Assembly: GCA_001986395.2 (NCBI GenBank)
Contig: MQVO02000011.1
Coordinates: forward strand, 124,001-188,000
Source of the DNA: Irpex lacteus
Lineage: Eukaryota; Basidiomycota; Agaricomycetes; Polyporales; Irpicaceae
Direction of reading: 5' to 3'
Length of the DNA: 64,000 bases
Part shown: positions 22,550 to 34,974 of the stretch, piece by piece
Layout of the letters: each line of letters starts with the position of its first letter
How positions within the stretch are numbered: the first letter of the stretch is position 1
The notes under the pieces: generated by a model
What the model was told of the DNA's origin: nothing
Seen by the model: the letters and a program-made list of their open reading frames with translations, nothing else
Database searches by the model: none
Translations under genes and position numbers: made by a program

Positions 22550-23048
22550 CTCGAGATTCCTCTTCAGGCGCTAACCTTTTTTGCGACATATGTCTGAATA
22601 GTGTTGAAAGAACGAAATTGTGATCGTTTGTTACCTTTTGATCGCTGGGCCGTTGGTTTCGATGGCGTTGCATACAAAATTACTTATGCAGCGATGAATT
22701 GATGACGCTAACGTTCACGGCTTCCCAGGAGCATAACGATTCGCTTTTGCATTCGTGAAAGAGTTCGTAACATCACATTCAAACAAGGAAAATATAATAA
22801 CAGCCGGGGAGAGTAAAGTAATGACGAGATTGCACAGAACGTTAAGGATGCACTCTTGAGGAAAGGAGGAGGATAGCAGTAGTTGAGGATGGAGGGAATT
22901 CCGAATCGACAGCCTTCTATCATACAGCATATGCGTGATGTAAGTGGTTCCAAGAGACGCAAGTCATAAGGACGGCTGGCATCCAATGTGCGCTGAAGAG
23001 GCCCACCACACGGTGCGGTGGGTAACAGGGCAGCTTTTGCACACGCGT

Positions 23049-25970
23049 TTACTGCTTGGCCTTGGCATTGGCAGCCATCTGTCGCGAGCGTAGCGTCAGT
23101 AAACGTATCCACGGATAAGGACAGTGTGAAACGTACGAGGTTAAGGGCAGAGCCAGCCTTGAACCATTCGATCTGGCCCTCGTTGAAGGAGTGAGCAAGA
23201 GGGAGCTCCTGCAAACACACAGAACATCAGCATTTCATCCAGAGACGAATCATAAGTAGGTAACTCACCTCCTTGGTGCCGTCCTCGTGCTTGAGAACGA
23301 GCGTCAAGTTCTTGCCAGGGGCGAAGGACTCGAGACCGAGGATGTCAACCTTGTCGGTGGGGCGAACCTTGTCGTAGTCGGCGGGGTCAACGAACGTCAA
23401 AGCAAGCATACCCTGCTTCTTCAAGTTGGTCTCGTGGATACGGGCGAACGAACGGGTGATGATAGCGAGACCGCCGAGGAAACGAGGCTCGAGAGCGGCG
23501 TGCTCACGCGAGGAACCTTCACCGTAGTTGTGGTCACCGATGACGACCCACTTGATGCCGTGATCGCGGTAGTAGGCAGCAGTAGCAGGAACACCGCTGT
23601 ACTCGCCGGTGAACTGGTTCTTGACCTTGTTAGCCTCGCCGTTCTCAGCGTTGATGGCGCCAATCAAGCAGTTCTGGGAGATGTTCTCGAGATGTCCACG
23701 GTACTTGAGCCAAGGGCCGCCAGCAGAGATGTGATCAGTCGCTGGAAACAGATCGATCAGCGCTGATGTCATGGACAAGACCGCAAAAGAATACTTACTG
23801 CACTTGCCCTGGACCTTGATGAGAATCGGGAGATCGGTAGGGGTCTTGCCGTCCCAGGGCTTGAAGGGCTTGAGGAGTTGGAGACGCTCGGACTTGGGGT
23901 CGACAGCAACCTGGACGCTAGCACGGTCAGCCGGGGGAGCCTGGAAGGTGTTCTCGCCAGGGTCGTAGCCACGAGCGGGGAGATCCTTGCCAACGGGGTC
24001 AGAGAACTTGAAAGGCTTGCCATCGGCGCCGGTGAGGGTATCGGTAACGGGGTTGAAGGTCAAGTCGCCAGCGAAAGCCATGGCGGTGACGAGATCGGGG
24101 GAAGCGACGAAAGCGTGGGTGGCGGGGTTAGCGTCGTTACGGCCAGTGAAGTTACGGTTGTAGGAAGTAATGACTGAGAGCAAAACACATCAGAGGCATA
24201 TCATTTCTTCGAGCCGGAGGATACGTACTGGAGTTAGCCTCGCCCTTCTTGACGTCACGTCTGTCCCATTGACCAATGCAAGGACCGCAAGCGTTGGCAA
24301 GAACGAGACCGCCAACCTCCTCGAGAGCAGCCATCTGACCGTCACGAGCAATGGTAGCACGGACTTGCTCGGAACCGGGAGTGATAGTGAACTTGCTCTT
24401 AGTGTGCAAACCGTGTTCGGAAGCCTCACGAGCGATGGAAGCGGCGCGGGACATATCCTCGTACGAAGAGTTGGTGCAAGAACCGATCAAAGCAACCTTG
24501 AGCTCAGAGGGCCAGTTGTTCTTCTTGACAGCCTCAGCGAACTTAGAAAGAGGAGTAGCCAAGTCAGGAGTGAAGGGACCGTTGATGTGGGGCTCGAGCT
24601 CGTTCAAGTTCTAAGAGCAGAATCAATACCACGTGAAAAACCACAAATAGTTAGAGAACGCACAATGTCGATGACCTGGTCGTAATCAGCACCCTCATCA
24701 GCCTTCAAGTTGTGCGAGAAGCGCTGGGCGTATGCGGCGATATCGCCACGCTTGGTTGCCTGAAGGTATTCAGCCATACGGTGGTTGAAGGGGAAGAGCG
24801 AGGTCGTTGCGCCGATTTCAGCACCCATGTTGCAAATAGTAGCCATACCGGTGGCGGACAGAGAGTCGACACCAGTGCCCTTGTATTCGACGATAGCACC
24901 AGTTCCGCCCTTGACAGTCAAGATACCAGCGACCTTGAGGATAACATCTAAACGTGTCGATAAGTAAACTAGCGGTTGATGTCATTAATCAGAAAACGCA
25001 CCCTTGGGGGAAGTCCATCCGCTGAGTTGACCAGTAAGATTGACACCAATGACCTTCGGGCACTTCAACTCCCAAGGAAGACCAGCCATAACGTCAACTG
25101 CATCAGCACCGCCAACACCGCAAGCAATCATACCAAGACCACCAGCATTGGGAGTATGCGAATCAGTACCGATCATCAAGCCACCGGGGAAGGCATAGTT
25201 CTCGAGGATAATCTGGTGAATGATACCAGAGCCGGGTTTCCAGAAACCGAGACCGTACTGCGGGGTTTGTTAGTATCTTACGGAAACCCTTATCTCCGAC
25301 TGTCACACGAACCTTGGCAGTGGCGGTAGAAAGGAAGTCATAGACCTCCTTGTTGATCTCCTTAGCACGAGCCAAATCCTTCACACCGCCAACTTGCGCC
25401 TCAATAAGATGGTCGCAGTGAACGGTGGTGGGAACGGCGGCAGTGTCCATACCAGCAGACATGAATTGCAGGATAGCCATCTATACGGATTCGTGACGTC
25501 AGCAAATAAGCGCACGACGAAATTAGACTGAACCTGCCTGAGCGGTGGCATCCTGGCAAGCAACACGCTGCACAGAGGGATGTATGAGCGACACGAGAAT
25601 ACACAAAGAACTCCAAATAAACTCACATCTGGGCGAAGCTTCAGGTAGCTCGTTCCACGAACGATATCCTGGTTGACAGCATCGTCAAGATGTCCGTACA
25701 GAATCTTCTCCGAAAGAGTGAGGGGCCGCCTCAACCTGTGGGGAACACATGTAAACGACTACTGGCATGCTTCGCTAACAATAATACTTACCTGTCGCGT
25801 ATGATAGCGAGGTTATCCTCGATACGCTGGTAGTTGATGTGGGCTTTTGGCTCGAGCAGCGACATGGGGACCTTGGTGTTGCCGATAGGCTCAGCGACGG
25901 TGGCCATACCGGCGGCCATCCGCTGGAGGCCTTTCCAGGCCGTTTGTGTCCTTCCTGCGAGGTTGAACAT
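23049..25970 (-). CDS. ACO1: Aconitate hydratase, mitochondrial (785 aa, 11 exons)
   Basis: The model is complement(join(23049..23078, 23137..23208, 23269..23741, 23799..24173, 24229..24610, 24664..24947, 25002..25257, 25313..25480, 25538..25567, 25627..25735, 25792..25970)), giving 785 residues, the usual family length. The enzyme isomerises citrate to isocitrate via cis-aconitate in the TCA cycle. The 4Fe-4S ligands are visible as IGSCTNSS (C387) and ACGPCIGQW (C450, C453). Other signatures are DSHTPNAGG and [10 protein letters not shown]. The N-terminus ([14 protein letters not shown]) is basic and amphipathic, as expected of a mitochondrial presequence. The last exon encodes only nine residues and the stop. 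The intron after exon 3 uses a GC donor. All phases agree and no break is seen. Confidence 0.96.
25481..25537 (-). other. GC-AG intron of the aconitase gene
   Basis: This 57-base intron begins CAG|GCAGGT and ends ATAG|ATG. Using the GC donor joins ATAQ to MAILQF, which restores the conserved aconitase sequence. The alternative GT, four bases downstream, would shift the frame. The exon in front of it is only 30 bases long. Confidence 0.85.
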
Positions 25971-27037
25971 TGCCGCAAATGTCGTCGAGGACGACGAGAA
26001 CGACGAGGAAAATGTAGTTGAGGATCAAGACGCGACGGCAACGTCCGGAGCAAAGTGGCGAATTTAAGTCCACGTGATAGTCGGACCCGTGCGCCGAAGC
26101 CAATCACAAGCCGACCTTTACGCCTGAGCGCCCGTCCCACAGGCACCGGTCTGGCCGAAGTCCCCCGCTCTTGCCCCGCCCGCGTTGTTGTCAAATTCAT
26201 CCGTGAATTTGACCGCCAGCTGGTCTGCAGGTCAGGTCTGCAGACTCCTCCGCCATACTAGTGGCTGATATCCATTTATCTCTTGGCTAGTTTGGGCTCT
26301 AAACAAGCACGAACCTTCACATGTTTCGCCCGAAGACCCTACCGTCGGAGCCGGGTGCGCGCATATACCGCGGACGACGTTCGACAGTTCGGCCGTTCAA
26401 CAACCAAGGCGACCCCGGTTTCAATTTTAACCTGACGAGGGTCCAGTAGGAATATCCGGATTATTTACCCCGGATTTGTGACGCAAACGCGCTAACGAAT
26501 GACCAACTTGATCGAGGCGTATATCCGCCGTACGAATCTCTGTCTGCGCTGAACGTCTCCTCCCCCATCTCTGCTGTGCCCTCAGCCTACGTGAGTCCTT
26601 GTTTCGCGTTTCAATGCATTCAGAAGGGTACTATGACTAACACTTACCTATTCCTGCTTGCCTCTCAAGACACAGACGCTAGAGAAGAGCCAACGTGTGC
26701 CCGCAAGTATTGAGCGAGAAGGTCCTCATTCACAGACCGATGCCGTCTAGCAATCCGTACGTGACTGAGAACTATAGGCATTATCTACTGTAGGGACGTT
26801 GTTGGGACGCCGGTGCTCTCCTCCTCTTGAATTGTATCCAAGTAAGTGTGCAGCTTACCATAGTTGTCGTGATATGGTTCTCTCCTTCTCCACAGCCAGG
26901 ACGAAGAGTGTCATTACCATGCAATGCTCTTCTCCCACTTTTCCGAGCCGTGTCCTTCGTGTCCGCACGGTGAACGTCCCATGATCCTATCACATGCGTA
27001 GTTGCAGGGACCGCGGCCAAACTCTCTTCAAGAAGCC
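25971..27037. other. Upstream region of aconitase
   Basis: No gene is supported. It presumably holds the aconitase promoter; no clear TATA box was seen close to the ATG. Confidence 0.4.
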
Positions 27038-27292
27038 ATGGTCTACTCCTGTGTACCCGAGCCCACTGAACCCGGCGAAGTCATTATCGGTCACGTCGAG
27101 TGCGTCATTATTCACTGTTCAGACTCTGTGCTTTTCACGCGTAGACATAACATTGCATTACTTGATACTCTCATACAATCAGACCCCTTGTTCGTTCATA
27201 TTCTACACGCCTACCACGACGACGCGCGACACCAAAGGCAGGTACAAGTTAATGACTACGATGGTGAGACTTCAATCGAGGCTCCTACATGA
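27038..27292 (+). CDS. Possible small protein, 84 aa, unknown
   Basis: An ORF begins MVYSCVPEPTEPGE at a good Kozak context (GCCATGG) and ends at 27292. Its last 37 bases overlap, tail to tail, the final exon of the DUF6533-like gene on the other strand. There is no recognisable domain. It could be chance or one exon of a larger gene. Confidence 0.25.
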   Translation: MVYSCVPEPTEPGEVIIGHVECVIIHCSDSVLFTRRHNIALLDTLIQSDPLFVHILHAYHDDARHQRQVQVNDYDGETSIEAPT

Positions 27293-28986
27293 CACGCATC
27301 TGTGGAGTGACTCTGCTGAGACCACTCCTCGAGTTGGAATGCGTCGCGACGGGGAAACCATGTACGAACATTTGGCCTTCGAGTAGGCCGCTTGATCGCC
27401 TCGACACGCAGGATCATGCGTGAGAAGATGATGGATATTATCGCCCAAGTGAAACTGAGGAAAGCAGACAAGGAGTCAAGGTGAGTATACTTGAGTAGTC
27501 ACAGCAAGCAAACGGCCGCTTGTGGCAAAACCCAGCGTGAAATACAAATATTACCCACAAGATGACGACAAATATTTGTTCTGGCTGCAGACCAGAAGTG
27601 TTTGGGCAGGAAATACGGCGGTGGGGTGTACTCTGTCAGCTCAAGAAGCATCAAAAGGCATGAGGCACCTACCAGGAGAACCAAGAACAACACGAAGTTC
27701 ACAAGTCGCATAACTAACCGACGTTGGCATCAATGTTCGAGAATTGCATAGCAGGTGAGAGTGTATAGAAGCGGTCATCAATGGTTGGAGATTGTGGCTT
27801 TTTGAGAGTACGTACGGCTTAGTATCTACAATGATAATCGTCAGAATTTGTCTAGGCCAATATGGGTGAGCGAGAAAGATGGCATACAAAGAACCAGATA
27901 GCTCCGTCTCTGCGGAAGCTTTCGATCAGCTTATGTTGAGGTCGCCGTGGACGATCAAGGGCATTGAATACGGTTAGAGTTATTACCAACACGTCGAATG
28001 CGAACTGCAGAGTCATTCTAATGCTATTAGACTGAGATGAGCGGCTGGCGAACGATCGCACTTGCCATGCATCCAAATACACCTTTCATCAGCAGATCTT
28101 CTTTCGTGACTAAACATGTGTGAGTGGGAGCGGCAACATAGGTATAATCTATTTCGTAAGGAATAATAAGGAATGCTATAGAGGTTGAAAACAAGTTACA
28201 GGCCACTGACCGTAGAACTTGGACGCACTAATCCCACCGAGGACAAACATCGGAATGTATGTTGTTCCCATCGCGATACCGAGAACAATTCTCATGCTTT
28301 TGCGTTGATCCCAGAGCGCGTACAGCCGAAAGGCGATGTAAGCTATGCGGGGAGAATATTCGGGGAGACACGCCAACAAGTCGTTCATGAATATATACAT
28401 AATGGGGGGCAATCACTGTATGCGACGTACCATTCACAGTAGCGGAGTAAAGCAAAGTAATAGCGCAGAGAAGGACCAGGAATACTTTGCACCTTGAACG
28501 AGTGTCAATAGAGGATATGTGGCGAAGGGAACGATACATACTCCTGATGTCATAGTTAGCAATACAGCACAGAGAACTACACGCATTACGGCGTACTATA
28601 TTGGTAGGATTCCCGAAACCACTAAGCACTACAAACGAGAACTCAGAATTAGTGAGGATAAGAGGACGATCTCTACGATCAATAACATACTATAATTTGC
28701 GTAAATCAAACATCCTATGGTGACATAGCGGATGACATAGAAGACAATCTTCGTAAGACCGAAGTCCAGCGGCCATATGTAGGCGAGTTCTTCATCCACT
28801 GAGAGAAGAGCTTCCCAGAGAGCGATTACCGCTGCGGACGCTGTTGTAAAAAATCAAATACTGCTAAGATCCATCGCCATACGGGGGCCAAATGGTGCTC
28901 TCACCAGTAAGGTACTTCGTAGCAACTAGTGCATCCTGTGAGGCCAGGAGAAGCTCTACCACGGACTGGATATTCGGCTCGGCCAT
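27256..28986 (-). CDS. DUF6533-like seven-transmembrane protein, left-arm copy
   Basis: The ATG at 28986 opens exon 1 (28986..28905, phase 1), followed by exon 2 (28840..28691). Together they read through TASAAVIALWEALLSVDEEL and AYIWP into FYVIRYVTIG. This is the N-terminal helix pair of the DUF6533 family, with its acidic DEE loop and RY motif. Later exons give RLYALWDQRKSMRIVLGIA, FDVLVITLTVFNALDRPRR and MRLVNFVLFLVLL. The last exon has FSRMILRVEAIKRPTRR and stops at 27256. The hydrophobic segments suggest a multi-pass membrane protein. Its ligand and role are unknown; this family is greatly expanded in agaricomycetes. Some internal exon borders remain uncertain. It is the mirror partner of the gene at 55508-57031, sharing the first two intron positions and phases. 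Confidence 0.75.
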
Positions 28987-30564
28987 GAGAACCGGAGGCG
29001 CAACTTCACGACTCTCTGGGATCATTCGAGTCTGCGGCCAGAGTTCTCCGTAGCTTATAGCGCAAGGGGGCGGGGGCACTGTAGGCTCGGAGCTGAGACA
29101 TACGGTCGCTACATCTCGTCGATGGGTCAACAATTGATGATGAACAGGAGACTAGGTTAGAGGTCAACATACTTGTAAAGCTGGACATCGCTACAGCGTG
29201 CGACATTTTACATGGTAGGTTAGGTTTCCAAAGGGCGGCCTAGATGAACAATGCTATGAAAGAGCGTGAGCACGTAGAGCCTGCGATTTAGAACAGCGTG
29301 GTTACGTGAACAGAGATGGCTCCTCGGCGTTGGATGATATCCCGAAGTCTTCAAGAATGGAGGCTATCGTTCGGGATGCGAATATCAACCGATCTGTCAA
29401 ATCAGACCCTTCGATAAAGTTGCTCAAGGAAGAGATGAAACCTGTAGTAGTATAGCTGAGAGAACTGCAGTCCAGCCTAGCCCATGATTACTATCCGCCC
29501 CACTAATAAGTAGCCGCAAAGCTCTGAATTGAGATTCGAATGAATAGAGTCTGAGCATGTGCTCGAGTTTGAGCCTGCCAACACTGATATCTGGTTACTA
29601 TAAAACGACTTGGTCAGTTAGTATATTAGCTATATAATTAGCAGAAATTAGTGCGGTACAGTTTGGGTACACTGGCAATATCCAAGTCACGGTCGCGGGA
29701 AAAGTGAGCACGAACATGTGAATACTCCACGAATGGTTATTGATGTTACGTAAGCAGCGCTCAACATCAGCCTCAGCCTCCAGCGCTAGCAACTCATGGA
29801 AGTTGTACACGTTCAAGTTCTCCGAGTGATGGACCATTGGCAATGGCCATTCATTATCGAACAAGGCTGTCCTCGACTGTGGCTAGGTTTTCGCTTGACA
29901 CTACCATCAAGGTTTTTCTATCCATGAGCGAGGTGCTCGTGCAACTCGGGCAGAAGGGTCCTACAGCATACGATGCCACCACGGCTTCACCACCTCAGTG
30001 CAAAGAATCGGCTTTTAGAACAGAAGAACCTCGATGCGGTTGTAAATGTAAGCTGGATGGGTGAGATAGTTCTTAGCCATCCATCTATAACTGATGATGC
30101 ACTTGATCTTTACGCAGAGAGCAATGCAGAACTGCCAGTACCGACCTAACCGATATCTGTCAATGAGCCTTTCTCAATCAAGGCAATATCTCATGGGAGA
30201 AGGATCTGCGGCAGAAATACGGTATGTAGCTCTGTCTATACATTTTTTCCTAGTTTGCTGAACACGAAGGACACGCGTAGAGCGTGATATCAGCTTCTCC
30301 TGTTCATCATTCATTCCAATGCATCATGAACAGGAAGAGTTTTGTATTGTGTACGCTCGCCGCCGTTTGCGTTTAGGAAGCTGCCTTGCCCATGCAGTAG
30401 ACGGCGGTCCTAATGCAGTGTACCTACTCAATTATTGGGTGCATGCGGTCGTTCTGGTGTATGAACATGCGATAGGATACTTCAAATACTATTTTATACG
30501 GAATTCGATGTCGTTTCGGCTCTGCACTTCGCCTTCCAGCTCCTTCCAGCTCCTTACTGCCATT
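28987..30564. other. Divergent intergenic region between DUF6533-like and MFS genes
   Basis: No gene is firmly supported. A minus-strand ORF at 29598-29864 with a hydrophobic C-terminus could be a remnant of a membrane-protein gene. The promoters of both neighbours must lie here. Confidence 0.4.
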
Positions 30565-32829
30565 ATGGACTCTCCCTCCGTCTCTCAACTGGAGTCGGGC
30601 AGTGTAATCATCACCAAGAATGATGCTGCTGAGCAAGACTCCACGGACTCGTATGCAAGGCCGAAACGAGGGCTGTACTTCTGGCTCACCTTCTTTGCCG
30701 TATGCCTCTCGTTGTTTATGTCAGCCCTGGAAGCAGTAAGCTTGATTCAGTATCGCACCATCGCTTTCTTATACTCGTTCATCATTAGACAGGGACATCC
30801 ACAGCTCTCCCAACAATCGTCGGGGACCTGCATGGCGATGACTTCGTATGGGTAGGCTCTGCATATCCTCTTGCAGCGACGGCCCTACTTCCGGCCAGCG
30901 GCGGTATTGCAGAGGTATGTGGTACTCTTTGCTCGCATGTCTTGGGCACTCACCGCGTACATCTGGCCACAGGTGTTCGGACGCCGGCTGACAATGCTCC
31001 TAGCCCTCAGCTTTTTCGCCCTCGGAAGCGCATTATGCGGTTGTGCAAGAAATATGTCATGGTTGGTAGCGGCTCGAAGTACGTATGATATCCTGGCTTC
31101 ACAAGCTCTTTGACTAACGGTACTCTGTACCTTGATAGCCATTCAGGGCGCAGGCGGCGGAGCGATCCAGTCGGTCGCCAGTATCATCGTGTCAGATTTG
31201 GTTCCTCTACGAGAGCGTGCAATGTATAACTCTCTTATTGGTCTGTAAGTGCGCCTTATTTCTATTCCTCACTCTCACTCATGCATACGAAGGACTTGGG
31301 CCGTTGCAGCTGCCATCGGGCCTTTAGTTGGCGGCGGCCTGGCCGTCAGTGGGAAGTGGCGATGGTTCTTCTGTAAGCCATCGATTCCTGGTGATATATT
31401 TTTTATGATTTCTCACTATCTACAGACATGAATCTTCCGATTAGCGGTATCTCGGCATGTCTTGTGTTCGTTTTTCTCAGGTTGAAGACTCCCCACGGTA
31501 CATTCAAGGAGAAACTTGGTCGTATGGATTGGATGTATGGACAATCTATATCTAGGTGATCTCGCTCTGTGCTAACTTAGCATATGCTTCCACAGTGGTA
31601 GTATCATTTTCGTTGGAAGCTCAACGTCGACCGCGATTGCGTTGACCTGGGGTGGTTTGACTCATCCATGGCATTCGCCAGCCACCCTCATCCCCTTGAT
31701 TGTTGGTCTCGTTGGGCTGGCATGCTTCTTGTTCTATGAGGCCTATTTTGCTGTCAATCCCATAGTAAGCTAGCTTCCCCTTCATCGTCGGCTTTCACAT
31801 CCTGAACTTTATACAGGTTCCACTTAAACTTGTCTCCAACCGAACAAGCCTCAGCGGGTACGTCAATCATTGAGTTTACATGCTCCTATATTGAAATTCA
31901 ACATGGAGTCCAGTTACTTGCAGACTTTCTTCACGCCAATAATCAACATTGGCATGACCTGTATGTACTATATACTAGCGTTTGACGCGACATTGACGGA
32001 ATTCGGATCATAGATTATCTGGTGGCTTACTATCAATCTGTGCAGGGGGCGTCTCCTATCCGCGCAGGTGTCAACGGTTTACCGTTCACCGTCGTACTCG
32101 GGGTTTGCCTTATTCTCACCGGCGTGAGCGTCACTCTCACAAAGTCATATCGCGTGCAGTTGTGGCTAGGATGGGCATGTTACATCATTGCCATGGGTGC
32201 TTTTACAACTCTCAGATCTGATACGCCCTTATCGCGTGCGCTTGGAATCTCCTCGCTTGTGGGAGTAGGGGGCGGGCTATTGTATTCAGCGCAGTACTTC
32301 CCGGTGCTGGCCCCTCTCCCAATCGAGGAGAACGCCCATGCCCTCGCTCTATTTGCGTTTTGCAGGACATTTGCGTCGGTAAGTCCTGTGCGTACCTCGA
32401 AATTTGCGCTCGATTCACACAACCAACACACAGGTATGGGCGGTTACCATTGGCGGAACAGTCCTTCAAAACCAACTGGTCAAACGGCTCCCCGAGCAAT
32501 TCACAGCCCAATTCCCAGAGGGTGCAGCCCTTGCCTATGCCTTCATCCCTATCATCGCTGATCTGAAGGAGCCTCTACGAAATGAAGTACGAGTGGCATT
32601 TGCAGACAGCATTCGAGTTATTTGGCAGGTGTTTACTGGGATTGCGAGTATTGGATTGCTGTCTTCTTTCTTCATGAAAGCACTCCCATTACATACACAG
32701 GTGGACGATCGGTGGGGAATAGCGAGCCAAGAAGGCCTTGATGATGTTGATGAGAAAGTAGTGGGCGAGGCTTCAAGTAAAGACACCGGAGAGGTAGTAC
32801 CGCAGGATGACACTCTTCACTATTCATGA
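30565..32829 (+). CDS. DHA2-type MFS transporter, left-arm copy (571 aa, 11 exons)
   Basis: The model is join(30565..30735, 30789..30914, 30973..31078, 31139..31244, 31293..31372, 31426..31534, 31596..31764, 31817..31857, 31914..31960, 32014..32378, 32434..32829), giving 571 residues in consistent phase. The cytoplasmic N-terminus is hydrophilic. The first helix is followed by TALPTIVGDLHGDDFVWVGS, and then comes the GRR motif after helix 2. The motif TIQGAGGGAIQS and the conserved WRWFFYMNLP and GLPF segments point to the DHA2 drug:proton antiporters. Their hydrophobic profile is usually about 14 helices. It is expected in the plasma membrane as an exporter; the substrate is unknown. Exon lengths match those of the transporter at 51576-53876 almost one for one, so the two genes are duplicates. 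Confidence 0.93.
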
Positions 32830-33302
32830 TACTGTTATTACAAGACGGTTTAGACACGGTTCTCTCTATGCTTTATCATATCACATCACGTTGCTACTTG
32901 CTGTCAAGGGAATAGTTAAGTGTAGGATAACATCGATATAACGCAGTGAAGGCATGGAGCGCTTATTACAGTGCCTACTCTGAAAGGGCGGCGCCGAGCA
33001 GAGAACTATCACGATCGCGGTATTTGGCATGTTGACGGCGGTGATCTGGGCACTGCCGCAACTTGAAGACATTGTTGAAGTTTCCGGGCGCTCGCATCCG
33101 CATTATCGGACTGTTTCCTTATTGGGAAGTTATCGTAGATATACTTCCGTTTTGTTTCACCGCCTTTGCTGATTCATTTGTTCGCTACCTCGTGCTTGAC
33201 GCCACTATGGCAGTTCAAACTGATTCGCATTCGTCTCTTAGATACTTATTTCATTTTCACTGCCTCCCCAGACTCCTATATATACGTGTAGAAACTCGAC
33301 GG

Positions 33303-33334
33303 ACACCTCAGAGCTTTCCATCACTCTGAGGTGT
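33303..33334. repeat. Hairpin with 11-bp perfect stem
   Basis: ACACCTCAGAG (33303-33313) and its exact reverse complement CTCTGAGGTGT (33324-33334) flank a 10-base loop. It lies about 500 b after the MFS stop. Confidence 0.75.
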
Positions 33335-33412
33335 AAGTCGTTCTTCGGACTCTTTATTCACGCTCTGTACTTACTATTAGGTAAATACGAGAGCTTTCCA
33401 TCACTCTGAGGT
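33311..33412 (+). repeat. Direct repeat of 22 bases, 80-b spacing
   Basis: The 22-mer beginning GAGCTTTCCATCACTCTGAG is present at 33311-33332 and, unchanged, at 33391-33412. The first copy forms most of the hairpin above. This suggests a tandem duplication or the ends of a small element. Confidence 0.75.
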
Positions 33413-34865
33413 ACTTACTCATCGTGTGTATTAGCGTGCGCGCGTGCTCTCCGATTGGTCAGCCTCCGGCGCCTTGTCCCTGCGCGCGGAAGTTCCCGAA
33501 CCGAACTTCATCAGACATATGTGGCTTGCCTAAACACGATTACCCTTAAGGTGTGAATCAATGACAGTGATGCATTTGCCTTCCGACACTGCACCAGAGT
33601 ACTTATGATTGAACGAGTAAGCCGGTGCTCACTTGGTGTCTCGGCCTGATTGAGTAAACACGCGGCAAGTTCGCACGCCACAAAGTATGGCGTCTATAGC
33701 TAGTAGAAGCCGATCTCACCTGACACCTACGCTCCAGGACCAGCACGCTGACTTACTGCTTACTTTACCTCTAAGGGTTCTCCTAATTAGCTGGCTCTGT
33801 CTGGCGAAAGATATTACCTACGATTAAAGTACTCCATATCAACGCTATTCGCCTCGCACTCAGTCCTTAGTCTGGCGCGCGAGTCTACTCAGAGTCAGTC
33901 GAGCGCTCACGGCAAGTCACGGATGGCGCATCAAATTCGCACGCCACGAAGCGTCGGCCACGGTGGACTGTGTAGGCGGCTTAGCAGCGATCTGTGGCCT
34001 GTCCCTTGAACCTTGCCAAAGACTTCAACAAGCAAGATTTTAACGCTCCCCAGTTATCGTTGCTTGGAAGTATGCATGTTCTGCGTACGTTTCTTCCACA
34101 ACGTGAATAACGTTTGAACGCTCAGTGATTTTGTCGATACCGTGACAGATCTGGGGCCTCACGCTCTTACTACTTACTCGTGACGTGAGGTGCAGCGTAG
34201 GTGAGTATACTGATTTATCTTTCTAGGGCATCAGTGCTGATGACTAGGCTTACTAATGCAGCTTTTGTAGCTTTGTGGCCCTGCTCTGGCCATTGACGAG
34301 GATAGTTGGCCCAAGCGCATCACAACGGCATGATGCTACCTCAGCGATACAAGGCGGTTTCAAATGGCCACTGCATATCACCAGTGAGTAATTTCCACCT
34401 ACTGGATGCACATGGAGGTGAGCGATTGCTAAGAACTACCTCTGTAACTGCATCGTGGACAGCTTAGTAAGTCGATGACCAAACAATCAGGGTTTGAGGT
34501 GGTCAATGCGTCCCTGGTATGGTCTATTTGCTCAGAAGGTATGGCCTGTATTGTGCGATGAAGGTCGTTGAGTGTCCTCTACTGGTATGTGCACCGCTCC
34601 GCCCTCTAAAGCACACAGCGTGAGTTAAAAATCAGTTCCGTCTGTCAAACAGGGCATCCTGAGTCTTGTCTATGGTCGATGGATTTCACGGCCATAGCGT
34701 TAATTCGGTAGCACTTCATGACATTGTTCCGTAACCAGAGACAAAGTCTACGGCCATAACAGACTCTCAAAACGAAGGCTGCGTACCTGTTCAAATTTGA
34801 CAGAACCGTTGGACCAGTGCAGGCCACCTGCTTCCGAAGTTGAAAGGTGTCGTGCAACTAATGGG

Positions 34866-34873
34866 TATAAAAG
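34866..34873 (+). promoter_or_regulatory. TATA box of the 111-aa gene
   Basis: TATAAAAG lies 109 b upstream of the ATG at 34975. Confidence 0.6.
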
Positions 34874-34974
34874 GGGTGAGGTACTCCCTCATCATATTAC
34901 ACACCGAATCTCGCAACTCTTGCACGCCAGTATCTCTCTCAGCTATCACGTCAAACAATTCTACCACACGTATC

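Larger units (their letters stand above)
32830..34865. other. Gene-free stretch between MFS and a small gene
   Basis: No coding region is supported over about 2 kb. It contains the hairpin and direct repeat near 33.3 kb. Two similar blocks (TTCGCACGCCAC, about 33668 and 33936) suggest old repeat debris. Confidence 0.45.

Noticed and set aside
23227..24685. Long plus-strand ORFs opposite aconitase
   Set aside because: They are antisense shadows of strongly conserved aconitase exons.
27038..27663. A spliced plus-strand gene (27038..27263, 27321..27480, 27591..27663) with consistent phases
   Set aside because: Its second exon is antisense to the last exon of the DUF6533-like gene, whose protein sequence is matched by the mirror copy at 55.5-57.0 kb. 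The alternative short intron would be only 24-28 nt.
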